Below are positions 15,672-22,954 of a stretch of 33,273 bases of DNA, piece after piece. Position numbers and translations under genes: made by a program. The notes beneath the pieces were generated by a model. It was not told the origin of the DNA. It saw only the letters and a list, made by a program, of their open reading frames with translations, and did no database searches. Source of the DNA: RGIG3513 sp045658985 (GTDB lineage: Bacteria > Bacillota > Clostridia > Oscillospirales > Butyricicoccaceae); the NCBI GenBank assembly GCA_045658985.1, contig JAZOWC010000058.1, positions 1 to 33,273 on the forward strand. The letters are read 5' to 3'. The first letter of the stretch is position 1. Each line of letters opens with the position of its first letter.

Positions 15672-15741
15672 TTTTGCACTGTCTGTTTATCCGATGCGAA
15701 AGCACCGTGTAAAATAGAAAAAAGTTAGGAGGAAACGAGAC

Positions 15742-17394
15742 ATGAAATCAGCAAAGACCAAAAGCTTAGTCACAGTCATCGCCATTGCTGCTGTTATCAT
15801 TATGGCACTCTGTGTGTCCTTCAGCGGCGTGGAAACCAACGCAACATTCTGGGCACTGGTTCCGCCCATCGTAGCTATCGCTCTGGCTCTGATCACCAAG
15901 GAAGTTTATTCTTCTCTGTTCATCGGTGTTCTGACCGGCGCGATCCTCGCAAGCGCAGGCTCCGTTACCACAGCAATTAACTACACCGTCAGCGACGGTA
16001 TCATCTCCGCAATCGAAGGTACCGCAGGTATCTTTATGTTCCTGGTTCTTCTGGGCGCTATCGTTGCTCTGATCAACCGTGCAGGCGGCTCCGCCGCATT
16101 CGGCCGTTGGGCTGAGACACACATCAAGACAAGAGTCGGCGCTCAGCTGGCAACCTTTGTTCTTGGTATCCTCATCTTCATCGACGACTACTTCAACTGC
16201 CTCACCGTCGGCTCGGTTATGATGCCTGTTACCGATGCACACAAGATCTCCCGTGCAAAGTTCAGCTACATCATCGACGCTACCGCAGCTCCCATCTGTA
16301 TGATCGCTCCCGTTTCTTCCTGGGCAGCAGCAGTTTCCGGCTCTGTTCCCGAGAACGTAGCAGCTGACATCTCCGGCATTGAGCTGTTCATCAAGGCTAT
16401 CCCCTTCAACTACTACTCCCTGCTGACTCTGGCATTCATCATCGCTATCGTAGTTCTCAACGCCGATTACGGCCCCATGAGAAAGCACGAGCTCAACGCT
16501 ATCCAGAACGGCGACCTGTTCTCCACCGATGAGCGCGTTGACGGCGAAGTTTATGAAGCAAACGAAAAGGGCAAGGTCGCTGACCTGATATTCCCCATCA
16601 TCGTTCTGGTTATCATCTCTGTTCTCGGTCTGCTCTACGTCGGCGGCTTCTTCGGCACTGACTGGTGGGGCGGCACAGAGCTCGCAGGCGATCTGGTCGG
16701 CGCATTCGGTAACACCGATGCTACAGTCGGTCTGCCTTGGGGCGCTATCATCGCTTTCATCGTTATTGTTGTCTACATGCTGGCAAGAAAGCTCATCACC
16801 TTCGCAGGTGCTATGGAGTGCATTCCCCAGGGCTTCAAGGCAATGGTTCCCGCTATCACCATCCTGACCCTTGCAACCGCTCTGAAGAACATCTCCAACG
16901 ACATCCTCGGCTCGGCTTCCTACGTTGAGAAGCTCATGCAGAGCGAGTTCGCACAGAGCCTTGCAAACTTCCTGCCCGCAGTTATCTTTGTCGTTGCCTG
17001 CATCCTGGCATTCGCAACCGGTACCTCCTGGGGTACTTTCGGTATCCTGATCCCCATCGTCTGCAATATGTTCTCCGTCAGCGATCCTCTGCTGTTCATC
17101 GGCATCTCCGCATGTCTGGCAGGCGCTGTTTGCGGCGACCATTGCTCCCCCATCTCCGATACCACCATCATGTCCTCTGCAGGTGCTAAGTGCGTACACG
17201 TCAACCACGTATCCACTCAGCTGCCCTATGCATTGACCGTTGCTGCAATCAGCTTCGTAATGTATCTGGTAGCAGGCCTGATCAGCGGCGCTCTGGGCTT
17301 TGCTCTTACCGCTGTCGTAACTCTGGCTCTGGGCGTTGTTGTTATCATCGGCTTCCTTATGTACATGAAGAAGCTGAACGCCAAGAAGGCATAA
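15742..17394 (+). CDS. Na+/H+ antiporter, NhaC family
   Basis: An integral membrane protein of 550 residues with about twelve to thirteen hydrophobic segments. Family-like motifs include FIDDYFNCLTVGSVMMPVTD near residue 150 and GTSWGTFGI followed by GAVCGDHCSPISDTT in the C-terminal half. These repeated acidic/polar motifs within helices form the ion path in the NhaC-like group. It probably exchanges sodium for protons, but some relatives exchange organic acids or amino acids, so the substrate is not certain. AGGAGG lies ten bases upstream of the ATG. The gene stands alone with its own promoter and terminator. Confidence 0.85.
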   Translation: MKSAKTKSLVTVIAIAAVIIMALCVSFSGVETNATFWALVPPIVAIALALITKEVYSSLFIGVLTGAILASAGSVTTAINYTVSDGIISAIEGTAGIFMFLVLLGAIVALINRAGGSAAFGRWAETHIKTRVGAQLATFVLGILIFIDDYFNCLTVGSVMMPVTDAHKISRAKFSYIIDATAAPICMIAPVSSWAAAVSGSVPENVAADISGIELFIKAIPFNYYSLLTLAFIIAIVVLNADYGPMRKHELNAIQNGDLFSTDERVDGEVYEANEKGKVADLIFPIIVLVIISVLGLLYVGGFFGTDWWGGTELAGDLVGAFGNTDATVGLPWGAIIAFIVIVVYMLARKLITFAGAMECIPQGFKAMVPAITILTLATALKNISNDILGSASYVEKLMQSEFAQSLANFLPAVIFVVACILAFATGTSWGTFGILIPIVCNMFSVSDPLLFIGISACLAGAVCGDHCSPISDTTIMSSAGAKCVHVNHVSTQLPYALTVAAISFVMYLVAGLISGALGFALTAVVTLALGVVVIIGFLMYMKKLNAKKA

Positions 17395-17420
17395 GCCAAT
17401 CTGTAAAACGACATAATATT

Positions 17421-17456
17421 ACCCGCGCTGTCTGCAGACAGCGCGGGTATTTTTTG
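17421..17456 (+). terminator. Terminator after the antiporter gene
   Basis: A 28-nt perfect palindrome (17421-17448, ACCCGCGCTGTC arm) is followed by ATTTTTT. Confidence 0.93.
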
Positions 17457-17484
17457 TTATGTGGGGGATGTAAAACGGGAGTTA

Positions 17485-17988
17485 TTAGACCGAATAGAAG
17501 CAATCCGTCTGCCACTTGCGAGGATTGGTATCTATATACTCCCATATCAATAAGTAATCCTTGTGGTCACGGATTATGTGATCGTGAAAGGATCTTTGAA
17601 AAAGATCCTCGCCCGTGTGCTTTTTTGTCAGGGATTTAATACCTTTTACAATATCACCTATCGTAGGGGAGGCAGCCCTCTGCCTCCCGTTTTCATAGTC
17701 AATGCTGATAAGCAAATGGACGTGGTTAGGCATAATTACGTATTTATCGATCGTTACGTCCTCATACGTGCTGTTTGCGCTGTTTATATACTTTTCGACG
17801 ATCAAACCATAATACGACAGATGATTTTGCGGGAGGCAGAGGGCTGCCTCCCCTACATCATCCGAGGGTATAATTTCTCCAAGCAGGCATTCCCTGTCTT
17901 TTGTGCATATTGTGACAAAATACACGCCATTTTGGCTGTAATCATACCCCGGAAGTCTGTTATTTTTTCTTTTGTTTTCGTTTTTCAT
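17485..17988 (-). CDS. REP-associated tyrosine transposase (RAYT, IS200-like Y1)
   Basis: A single-strand DNA transposase-like protein of 167 residues. The N-terminal block RLPGYDYSQNGVYFVTICT is typical of RAYTs. The HUH metal motif is NHVHLLI and the likely catalytic Tyr lies in WEYIDTNPRKW. Two in-frame segments, VGEAALCLP and GRQRAASPT, are encoded by copies of a 27-30 nt hairpin sequence in opposite orientations; a third copy lies at 21887. The ATG overlaps the radical SAM stop (ATGA), so it is probably read from that operon. It appears intact. Confidence 0.9.
   Translation of the reverse strand: MKNENKRKNNRLPGYDYSQNGVYFVTICTKDRECLLGEIIPSDDVGEAALCLPQNHLSYYGLIVEKYINSANSTYEDVTIDKYVIMPNHVHLLISIDYENGRQRAASPTIGDIVKGIKSLTKKHTGEDLFQRSFHDHIIRDHKDYLLIWEYIDTNPRKWQTDCFYSV
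17663..17689 (+). repeat. REP-like hairpin, copy 1 (inside the RAYT gene)
   Basis: GGGAGGCAG and CTGCCTCCC form a 9-bp stem around CCCT, within a 27-nt sequence starting GTAGG that also occurs at 17827 and 21887. It is in frame in the RAYT gene. Confidence 0.85.
17827..17856 (-). repeat. REP-like hairpin, copy 2 (inside the RAYT gene)
   Basis: This copy has the opposite orientation to copy 1 within the same gene and encodes VGEAALCLPQ. Its 30 nt are identical to copy 3. Confidence 0.88.
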
Positions 17989-18863
17989 AATGCCCTAAAG
18001 TACTCAGGGCGCAGGTTGGTTTTGCCTTCAAGGGCGCGGTCGATCATTGATGTCAGCTTGTCTCGGTCGCGGTTGAGGGTGCCTGCAAGGGGCAGATAGT
18101 TGCTGGCGTGGTTGGAGCGGAACACGGCGCCCTCACAATCGCAGTTTTGCAGGATCAGGCGCGTCTCTCCCAGTATTTCTTCGGGGGTCAGCAGCCTGAG
18201 CTCCCCCGAGTCAACCATTTGACATACGGGTGCGGGAGGCTCGATCATCAGAGTCAGCAGACCGATATAGTGAGGTTTCATTGCCGAAAGCACTCTGCCC
18301 GTCTCCACGGCGTGTTCCTGCAGCAGGTCAAGACCGCCGAGGCCGTTGATGGCTGTAACCGAGATCCTGATGCCTGCGGCGTGGAGTTTTTTGGATGCTT
18401 CGATGATATCGGCGGCGGTATTGCCCTTTTCCATCAGTTTGAGCACCCGATCCGAGCCTGATTCGAGGCCGATGTACACCATCTCAAGACCCATTCCGCG
18501 CAGTACGGCAAGCTCATCGGGCTTTTTGAGCAGGACGCTTCGGGGTGTGGCGTAGCAGGTGACGCGTTCGGTCTCGGGGAAATGCTGCTTGATATAGTCC
18601 AGAATCTTCAGCCAATTTTGCAGGGGCATTATCATGGCGTCGCCGTCGGCTATGAATATCCGCCCGACTCTGCCGTAGCAGGCGCGGGCGCGGCGCAGAT
18701 CTTCCAGCACGTCCTCTATGGGACGGATATAGAACTGCTTGGCCTTGTACATTCGGCAGAAGCGGCAGGTGTTGCCCGAGCAGCCTACGGTGGCCTGAAT
18801 TATGAGGGAGTATGCTTCGCTTGGGGGACGGTAGATGTCACCGATATATCTGACTCTTTCCAT
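17985..18863 (-). CDS. Radical SAM protein of unknown function
   Basis: A predicted [4Fe-4S]/SAM enzyme of 292 residues. The cluster motif is CX4CX2C (Cys28, Cys33, Cys36 in GCSGNTCRFC), not the common CX3CX2C. A FIADGDAM strand follows and the core ends with IGLESGSDRVLKLMEKG, typical of the radical SAM TIM barrel. No B12-binding or second-cluster domain is obvious. It starts 10 bp after the PHP gene in an operon and overlaps the RAYT start by 4 bp. The reaction cannot be assigned. Confidence 0.85.
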   Translation of the reverse strand: MERVRYIGDIYRPPSEAYSLIIQATVGCSGNTCRFCRMYKAKQFYIRPIEDVLEDLRRARACYGRVGRIFIADGDAMIMPLQNWLKILDYIKQHFPETERVTCYATPRSVLLKKPDELAVLRGMGLEMVYIGLESGSDRVLKLMEKGNTAADIIEASKKLHAAGIRISVTAINGLGGLDLLQEHAVETGRVLSAMKPHYIGLLTLMIEPPAPVCQMVDSGELRLLTPEEILGETRLILQNCDCEGAVFRSNHASNYLPLAGTLNRDRDKLTSMIDRALEGKTNLRPEYFRAL

Positions 18864-18873
18864 TGGTTACCTC

Positions 18874-19665
18874 TCAAAGCTTGATAAAGGTGGGTTTGCG
18901 TTTTTGGTATACGGCGGTGTATTTTATGCCTGCCGCCAGCGCAAGCTCTCTTGCTTCGTCAATGCGCAGTCCTACCTGCGAGGGACGGTGAGAGTCGGTG
19001 CCGAAGGTGACGAACTCGCCGCCTTTTTCGCGGAAGAACTTGAGCACGTCCAGTCCCCACGGGGGCGACTGCTGCCATACGGCAATATTCAGCTCAAGTC
19101 CGATGCCGTTGTGTATAACATACTCAAACAGCTCATCCAGCGCGTCATAAGCATCACCGAGTGCGAATGCGCGGGGCTCAAAAGGAGCACGCTTGCACAC
19201 AAAATCGTAGTGTCCGAGAATGTTGACCTCGGGCAGGGTTTTGATGGCGGCAAGGATGTTCTCAAGATAGATGCCGTAGGCTTTGGCGCGGTCTTTGCCC
19301 ACAAAATAGGGGGCATTGTACACATCCTGCCCGTCAATGACGTGGAGCGAGCCGATGACCACGTCGGGGTCAAAGGCTTTGATGTGATCCCAGCCCATCC
19401 GCGCGTGCTTGGGATCGGATGACAAACCGATCTCGGCGCCGTAGGCAAGCTTGAGGGACACCTGCTGCTGCGCCGCCTCAATATCACGGCGCTGAGCGGC
19501 GGGGTCAAAGGGGTGATTCCACGGCTCATACTCAAACTCCAGATGATCGGTGACGGCGTAGTAGCTGAGTCCCATTTTTTCGGCGGTCTGTGCCATCTCC
19601 AGCACAGAATGCTTGCCGTCAAAGGAATGCTCCGAATGTGTATGTGTGTCAACAAGCCAGTTCAT
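18874..19665 (-). CDS. PHP domain phosphoesterase, histidinol-phosphatase-like
   Basis: A predicted metal-dependent phosphatase of 263 residues. Its N-terminal DTHTHSEHSFDG is the first PHP metal motif. Further motifs are VTDHLEFE, GAEIGL, IGSLHVIDG, LGHYDFVCKR and a C-terminal GTDSHRP. The set fits HisK/HisJ-type histidinol phosphatases, but no other his gene is present, so the substrate may differ. It lies 12 bp downstream of the phosphodiesterase-like gene in the same operon. A second PHP protein is encoded at 24028-24843. Confidence 0.88.
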   Translation of the reverse strand: MNWLVDTHTHSEHSFDGKHSVLEMAQTAEKMGLSYYAVTDHLEFEYEPWNHPFDPAAQRRDIEAAQQQVSLKLAYGAEIGLSSDPKHARMGWDHIKAFDPDVVIGSLHVIDGQDVYNAPYFVGKDRAKAYGIYLENILAAIKTLPEVNILGHYDFVCKRAPFEPRAFALGDAYDALDELFEYVIHNGIGLELNIAVWQQSPPWGLDVLKFFREKGGEFVTFGTDSHRPSQVGLRIDEARELALAAGIKYTAVYQKRKPTFIKL

Positions 19666-19677
19666 TCTGTCCCATCC

Positions 19678-20514
19678 TCATATTGTGCCGAAGAAATGGA
19701 GGATGTTCATATCTTCGATCTTCTTGGTGCCGTGCATACCCTTGAACTTGGAGGTGTCCACGCCCTCTGCCTCGGGTTCGTCACCGATGGAGCCGACGGG
19801 ATGCTGGCCGTGGTCGGGAGAGTAGGTCAACAGGGTGCGGCGGCCGCCCTGCTTGGAGCGGATCAGCTTGGCGATGCGCTCAAAACCCTCTGCCTCCAGC
19901 GCGATGGCGTTGATGCCTTCTTTGCTCTCGGGGCCGTAGAAGTGTGCGGCGTTGTCATAGTCAAAGGTGTGGATGGAGATGACGTCGTATTTGTCCGACT
20001 CAATAAGCTCCAGAGCCTTTTCCTGAATGCAGATGGCGTTGGGCTCCTCAAAATAATCCAGCTCTCTGCCCGCGAAAATATGCAGGAAGGTGGAATCGTC
20101 CTGAGCGAGGATAGCGACACGCTTGCCCTGAGCGATGAGCACGTCGAAGAGTGTGGAGCACTCAAGCTGAGGACGGGTGTAGCTCTGTATGCCGTGACCT
20201 TTGGGGTCAAGGCCGGTGTACATACTTGCGTGGGCCACGGGAGTAAAGGAGCTGACCGTGCTGATAAAGGGCAGGCTCAGCGTGGTGTTGCGATATACGG
20301 GAGCAAACAGGTCGGTATACTGCTGCCACATATACATACCCACGGCGTCGGCGTGATAGAGCACGGCTTTGTCACAGGTGCCGCCTGCACGGGTTTTGAG
20401 GATATCGCTGACCCATTTGATGCCCTTTGCGTAACCCTCGGGCAGAGAGATACCCATTGTATCGGCAACGATGCCTGCAAAATGCTTGAGCTGATAGCTG
20501 TTAAAATGATCCAT
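19678..20514 (-). CDS. Alkaline phosphatase superfamily (phosphodiesterase-like) protein, second paralog
   Basis: A predicted two-metal hydrolase of 278 residues, the same length as the protein encoded at 11692 and with the same motif order: Asp56 in YHADAVG, Thr91 in SFTPVAHASMYTG followed by KGHGI, Asp187 and His191 in YDNAAHFYGP, Asp234-His235 in PDHG, and His261 in GMHGTKKIEDMNIL. It is the first gene of a leftward operon with a PHP phosphoesterase, a radical SAM protein and the RAYT. AAGGAG precedes the ATG and a consensus promoter lies just upstream. No signal peptide is visible. The substrate is unknown. Confidence 0.8.
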   Translation of the reverse strand: MDHFNSYQLKHFAGIVADTMGISLPEGYAKGIKWVSDILKTRAGGTCDKAVLYHADAVGMYMWQQYTDLFAPVYRNTTLSLPFISTVSSFTPVAHASMYTGLDPKGHGIQSYTRPQLECSTLFDVLIAQGKRVAILAQDDSTFLHIFAGRELDYFEEPNAICIQEKALELIESDKYDVISIHTFDYDNAAHFYGPESKEGINAIALEAEGFERIAKLIRSKQGGRRTLLTYSPDHGQHPVGSIGDEPEAEGVDTSKFKGMHGTKKIEDMNILHFFGTI

Positions 20515-20547
20515 ATCTATTGTGTGCTCCTTTTTCGATTTTCAAAT

Positions 20548-20576
20548 ATTATAATACCCCCGAAAGCAAATGTCAA
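20548..20576 (-). promoter_or_regulatory. Consensus promoter embedded in the trpB terminator
   Basis: On the minus strand TTGACA (20571-20576) and TATAAT (20548-20553) are both perfect and 17 bp apart. The -35 lies in the loop of the trpB terminator hairpin. It drives the operon starting at 20514. Confidence 0.85.
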
Positions 20577-20590
20577 TTTGCTTTCGGGGG
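20557..20590 (-). terminator. Terminator hairpin after trpB
   Basis: A perfect 14-bp stem (20557-20570 with 20577-20590) has a six-base loop. The sequence after it on the minus strand is TATTATAATATTT, AT-rich but not a pure T-run, because it also forms a -10 box. Confidence 0.65.
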
Positions 20591-20605
20591 CAAGATGAGC
20601 CGTAT

Positions 20606-21826
20606 TTATCTGATTCCGTAGTTTTCGATGACGTAGTCCATATCCTTGTCGCCGCGGCCGGACAGGTTGATGAGGATGGAGCCGTGCTCCATGGTCTTGG
20701 CAAGCTTCATACCGTAGGCAACGGCGTGAGCGCTCTCGATAGCGGGTATGATACCCTCCATACGAGCCAGCTTGAAGAACGCATCAATGCTCTCCTCGTC
20801 GTCGATAACGTCGTACTTGGCGCGGCCGATCTCCTGCCAGAATGCGTGCTCGGGGCCGGAGGAGGGATAGTCCAGACCGCTGGCTACCGAGTAGACGGGG
20901 GCGGGCTCGCCGTTGGCGTCCTTGAGCATGATGGAGTTGAAGCCGTGCATGATGCCCTCGGTGCCGTACTTGAGGCTGGCTGCGTGGTCGCCCAGCTTGG
21001 GGCCTTTGCCCAGAGGCTCGACACCGATGATGTCAACGGGGTCGTTGAGGAAGCCGGAGAACAGACCTGCGGCGTTGCTTCCGCCGCCTACGCAGGCGAC
21101 GATGGCGTTGGGCAGGTGACCGGTCATATCGATAAACTGCTCTCTGGCCTCGATGCCGACAACGCTCTGGAAGTCACGAACCATCATGGGGAAGGGATGA
21201 GGGCCCAGAACAGAGCCGATGCAGTAGATGGCATCCTTGTACTCGCGGCTGTATGCGTCAAATGCGGCGTCAACAGCCTCTTTGAGGGTCTGCAGGCCGT
21301 GGGTGACCTCCACGACGTTGGCGCCCAGGATCTTCATACGGGCAACGTTGGGAGCCTGCTTCTTGATGTCTACAGCGCCCATATAGATGTCGCACTGAAG
21401 GCCGAAATATGCGGCGGCGGTAGCCAGAGCAACACCGTGCTGACCTGCGCCGGTCTCGGCGATGATCTTCTTTTTGCCCATATACTTGGCAAGCAGGCCC
21501 TCGCCCATGCAGTGATTGAGCTTGTGTGCTCCTGAATGGTTCAGATCCTCACGCTTGGCATAAAGCTGGACCTTGCCGCCCAGATAGTCGCTCAGGCGCT
21601 CAAGATGGGTGACGGGAGTGGGTCTGCCCTGGAACTCTTTGCGGATTCTGCGCAGCTCGGCAATAAACTTGCGGGACTGGCAGATGGAGAAATATGCGGA
21701 GGTGATCTCCTCCATGGCTTTTTTCAGCTTGTCCTCGATGAAAACACCGCCGTATTTGCCAAAATAGCCGTCTTTGTCGGGGTAGTTGTGAAAATAAGTA
21801 TCGAAGTTTACGTCTTTGAAAGTCAT
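20606..21826 (-). CDS. trpB: Tryptophan synthase beta subunit (stand-alone)
   Basis: A PLP enzyme that condenses indole with serine to give tryptophan. The product has 406 residues. The PLP Lys is Lys102 in EDLNHSGAHK; the phosphate-binding loop is GGGSNAAGL; TGAGQHGVA and a C-terminal LSGRGDKD also fit. The start is ATG at 21826 with GGAGG upstream; a longer in-frame extension would be translated from repeat DNA and is rejected. No trpA or other trp gene is adjacent, so it may use free indole or a distant partner. The Trp T-box leader upstream indicates control by uncharged tRNA-Trp. Confidence 0.95.
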   Translation of the reverse strand: MTFKDVNFDTYFHNYPDKDGYFGKYGGVFIEDKLKKAMEEITSAYFSICQSRKFIAELRRIRKEFQGRPTPVTHLERLSDYLGGKVQLYAKREDLNHSGAHKLNHCMGEGLLAKYMGKKKIIAETGAGQHGVALATAAAYFGLQCDIYMGAVDIKKQAPNVARMKILGANVVEVTHGLQTLKEAVDAAFDAYSREYKDAIYCIGSVLGPHPFPMMVRDFQSVVGIEAREQFIDMTGHLPNAIVACVGGGSNAAGLFSGFLNDPVDIIGVEPLGKGPKLGDHAASLKYGTEGIMHGFNSIMLKDANGEPAPVYSVASGLDYPSSGPEHAFWQEIGRAKYDVIDDEESIDAFFKLARMEGIIPAIESAHAVAYGMKLAKTMEHGSILINLSGRGDKDMDYVIENYGIR

Positions 21827-21866
21827 AATAATGCCTCCGTTTATAGATAAGATTTTTATAGTTTTT

Positions 21867-21888
21867 TGTGTACGGCGATGATGGGGTT
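21867..21888. repeat. Remnant of a third hairpin element
   Basis: TGTGTACGGCGATGATGGGGTT resembles the right half of element A (TGTGTACGGCAATGCGGGGG). The remnant then runs into REP-like copy 3. Confidence 0.5.
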
Positions 21889-21916
21889 GCGGGAGGCAGA
21901 GGGCTGCCTCCCCTAC
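21887..21916 (-). repeat. REP-like hairpin, copy 3 (trpB leader)
   Basis: It is identical over 30 nt to copy 2 and lies about 60 bp upstream of the trpB start codon. It interrupts or abuts the remnant of a third 48-nt hairpin element. Confidence 0.88.
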
Positions 21917-21958
21917 GAGGGTGGGCGGTATTTTTGGTTTCTTTCGCGCTTTATGCAA

Positions 21959-22006
21959 GTAACGCACGCATTGGCAGTACTATGTGTACGGCAATGCGGG
22001 GGTTAC
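21959..22006. repeat. 48-nt hairpin element A in the trpB leader
   Basis: An interrupted palindrome with outer arms GTAAC/GTTAC, middle arms CGCATTG/CAATGCG and inner arms GTAC/GTAC around a five-base loop. It has the same length and layout as element B, with different but still pairing bases. Confidence 0.85.
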
Positions 22007-22066
22007 GCGGCAGAAACGTGAAAGATGCCAAAAACAAGGTTTTTGAGCAGATTTTCGTCAGTTCAA

Positions 22067-22114
22067 CTAACGCGAGGGTTGACAGTACTATTTGTACGGC
22101 GACCCGAGAGTTAG
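22067..22114. repeat. 48-nt hairpin element B in the trpB leader
   Basis: The outer arms CTAAC/GTTAG, middle arms GGGT/ACCC and inner arms GTAC/GTAC surround a five-base loop. Flanking sequence on the minus strand (TTTTTGGCAT) is also shared with element A, giving a repeat unit of about 108 nt. Confidence 0.85.
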
Positions 22115-22135
22115 GCAGTAATGGCGGAAATATGC

Positions 22136-22426
22136 CAAAAACAAAAATCGTACTTGTTGTATAACTACAACAAGGACGAATAACAGTCTATTCGCGGTGC
22201 CACCTTGCTTCACGGACAATAATCCGAACTCTGTGCGGGATACCAGCATATCCCCGACAACTGACGTATGTCACACGTTGCAGAATACTCTGCGCCTGAC
22301 GGCGCATTTGACTGCACCCTCCGCGGTCCATTTGACAAACTGTTTCACACCCGACTCTCAGCATCACGGGCTCTCTGTAGTGGCATACTTGCCGTTATCT
22401 CCGCATCAACGGTTTGGTATTTGATT
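22136..22426 (-). promoter_or_regulatory. T-box riboswitch, tRNA-Trp specific
   Basis: A leader RNA that reads tRNA-Trp charging and controls trpB. On the minus strand the Stem I distal motif AGAGAGCCC is at 22376-22368. The likely specifier codon TGG, in the typical TGGACC context, is at 22330-22328. The T-box AAGGTGGCACCGCG is at 22206-22193, able to pair with a tRNA NCCA end. CCTTG downstream can pair with CAAGG to form the antiterminator. The terminator is CTTGTTGT/ACAACAAG (22153-22174), extended by TCGT/ACGA and followed by T-runs. Uncharged tRNA-Trp should allow read-through to trpB. Confidence 0.92.
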
Positions 22427-22432
22427 GGTTGG

Positions 22433-22461
22433 ATTATACCACCCTCAATGACGCTTGTCAA
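22433..22461 (-). promoter_or_regulatory. Consensus promoter of the T-box/trpB transcript
   Basis: On the minus strand a perfect TTGACA (22456-22461) and a perfect TATAAT (22433-22438) have 17-bp spacing. The -35 starts 6 bp after the stop of the preceding gene. Confidence 0.92.
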
Positions 22462-22467
22462 GTGTGA

Positions 22468-22902
22468 TTATAAAAAATCCCGAAGTTGCCGCGCAAGCCC
22501 TTCCTCGAGCCCGATAAGCCGTTTGGCGATGTCCTTGCTCTGCTCGGATGCGGCTTTGTACTCGTTGAGGTACTTGCTGAGCGACTTGACCCCCATATTG
22601 CAGCCGTCGGTCATCAGATCTGCCACCGTTTTGTCGGCAGGCGAGTGCATCATCTTCATATTGGTCTTGAGGTGCGACATACCCAGCGCGATGGCGGCAG
22701 GTTCTTTGCCCTCATCACCGAATCTGTTGAGAAGAGTCCCTATCTCGGCTCTCAACTGCTCGTGCTCGTCCTTGCAGCGGTTGAGCTCGGATTTGAGGCG
22801 GCGGCTTTTTACCCTGTCGATGACACTGTCTATGGAGTCGACACCCATTTTGACTCCCGCATCGCACTCGCGAAGCAGTCTTATCGTATCCTTTTCGATC
22901 AA
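22468..22902 (-). CDS. Small helical protein of unknown function
   Basis: A predicted cytoplasmic, almost wholly helical protein of 144 residues, without signal peptide or membrane segment. Conserved-looking stretches are LLRECDAGVKMGVDSID near the start, a charged coiled-coil-like middle, and NMGVKSLSKYLNEYKAAS with a C-terminal helix. The pattern recalls ferritin-like four-helix bundles such as the DUF2383-type, but no metal motif is clear. The start is TTG at 22902, preceded by GGGAGGG, which lies in the 3' arm of a hairpin. It is the last gene of the operon led by the GTPase-nuclease fusion. Confidence 0.7.
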   Translation of the reverse strand: MIEKDTIRLLRECDAGVKMGVDSIDSVIDRVKSRRLKSELNRCKDEHEQLRAEIGTLLNRFGDEGKEPAAIALGMSHLKTNMKMMHSPADKTVADLMTDGCNMGVKSLSKYLNEYKAASEQSKDIAKRLIGLEEGLARQLRDFL

Positions 22903-22908
22903 AAAAAA

Positions 22909-22945
22909 TCCCTCCCTTTTGGTCAGTATGCGTCAAAGGGAGGGA
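22909..22945 (-). terminator. Terminator-like hairpin that also holds a ribosome binding site
   Basis: On the minus strand CCCTCCCTTT pairs with AAAGGGAGGG, followed by ATTTTTTTT, so it looks like an intrinsic terminator after the acyltransferase gene. The same GGGAGGG is the only ribosome binding site of the TTG-started gene downstream. Confidence 0.65.
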
Positions 22946-22954
22946 GATTATTCA

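Noticed and set aside
21827..21967. A 47-residue N-terminal extension of TrpB
   Set aside because: It would be translated from the REP-like hairpin and repeat DNA; the ATG at 21826 has a good ribosome binding site and matches the normal TrpB start.
21887..22114. Repeats near trpB as a CRISPR array
   Set aside because: The elements are long interrupted palindromes without uniform repeats and spacers, and no cas gene is present.
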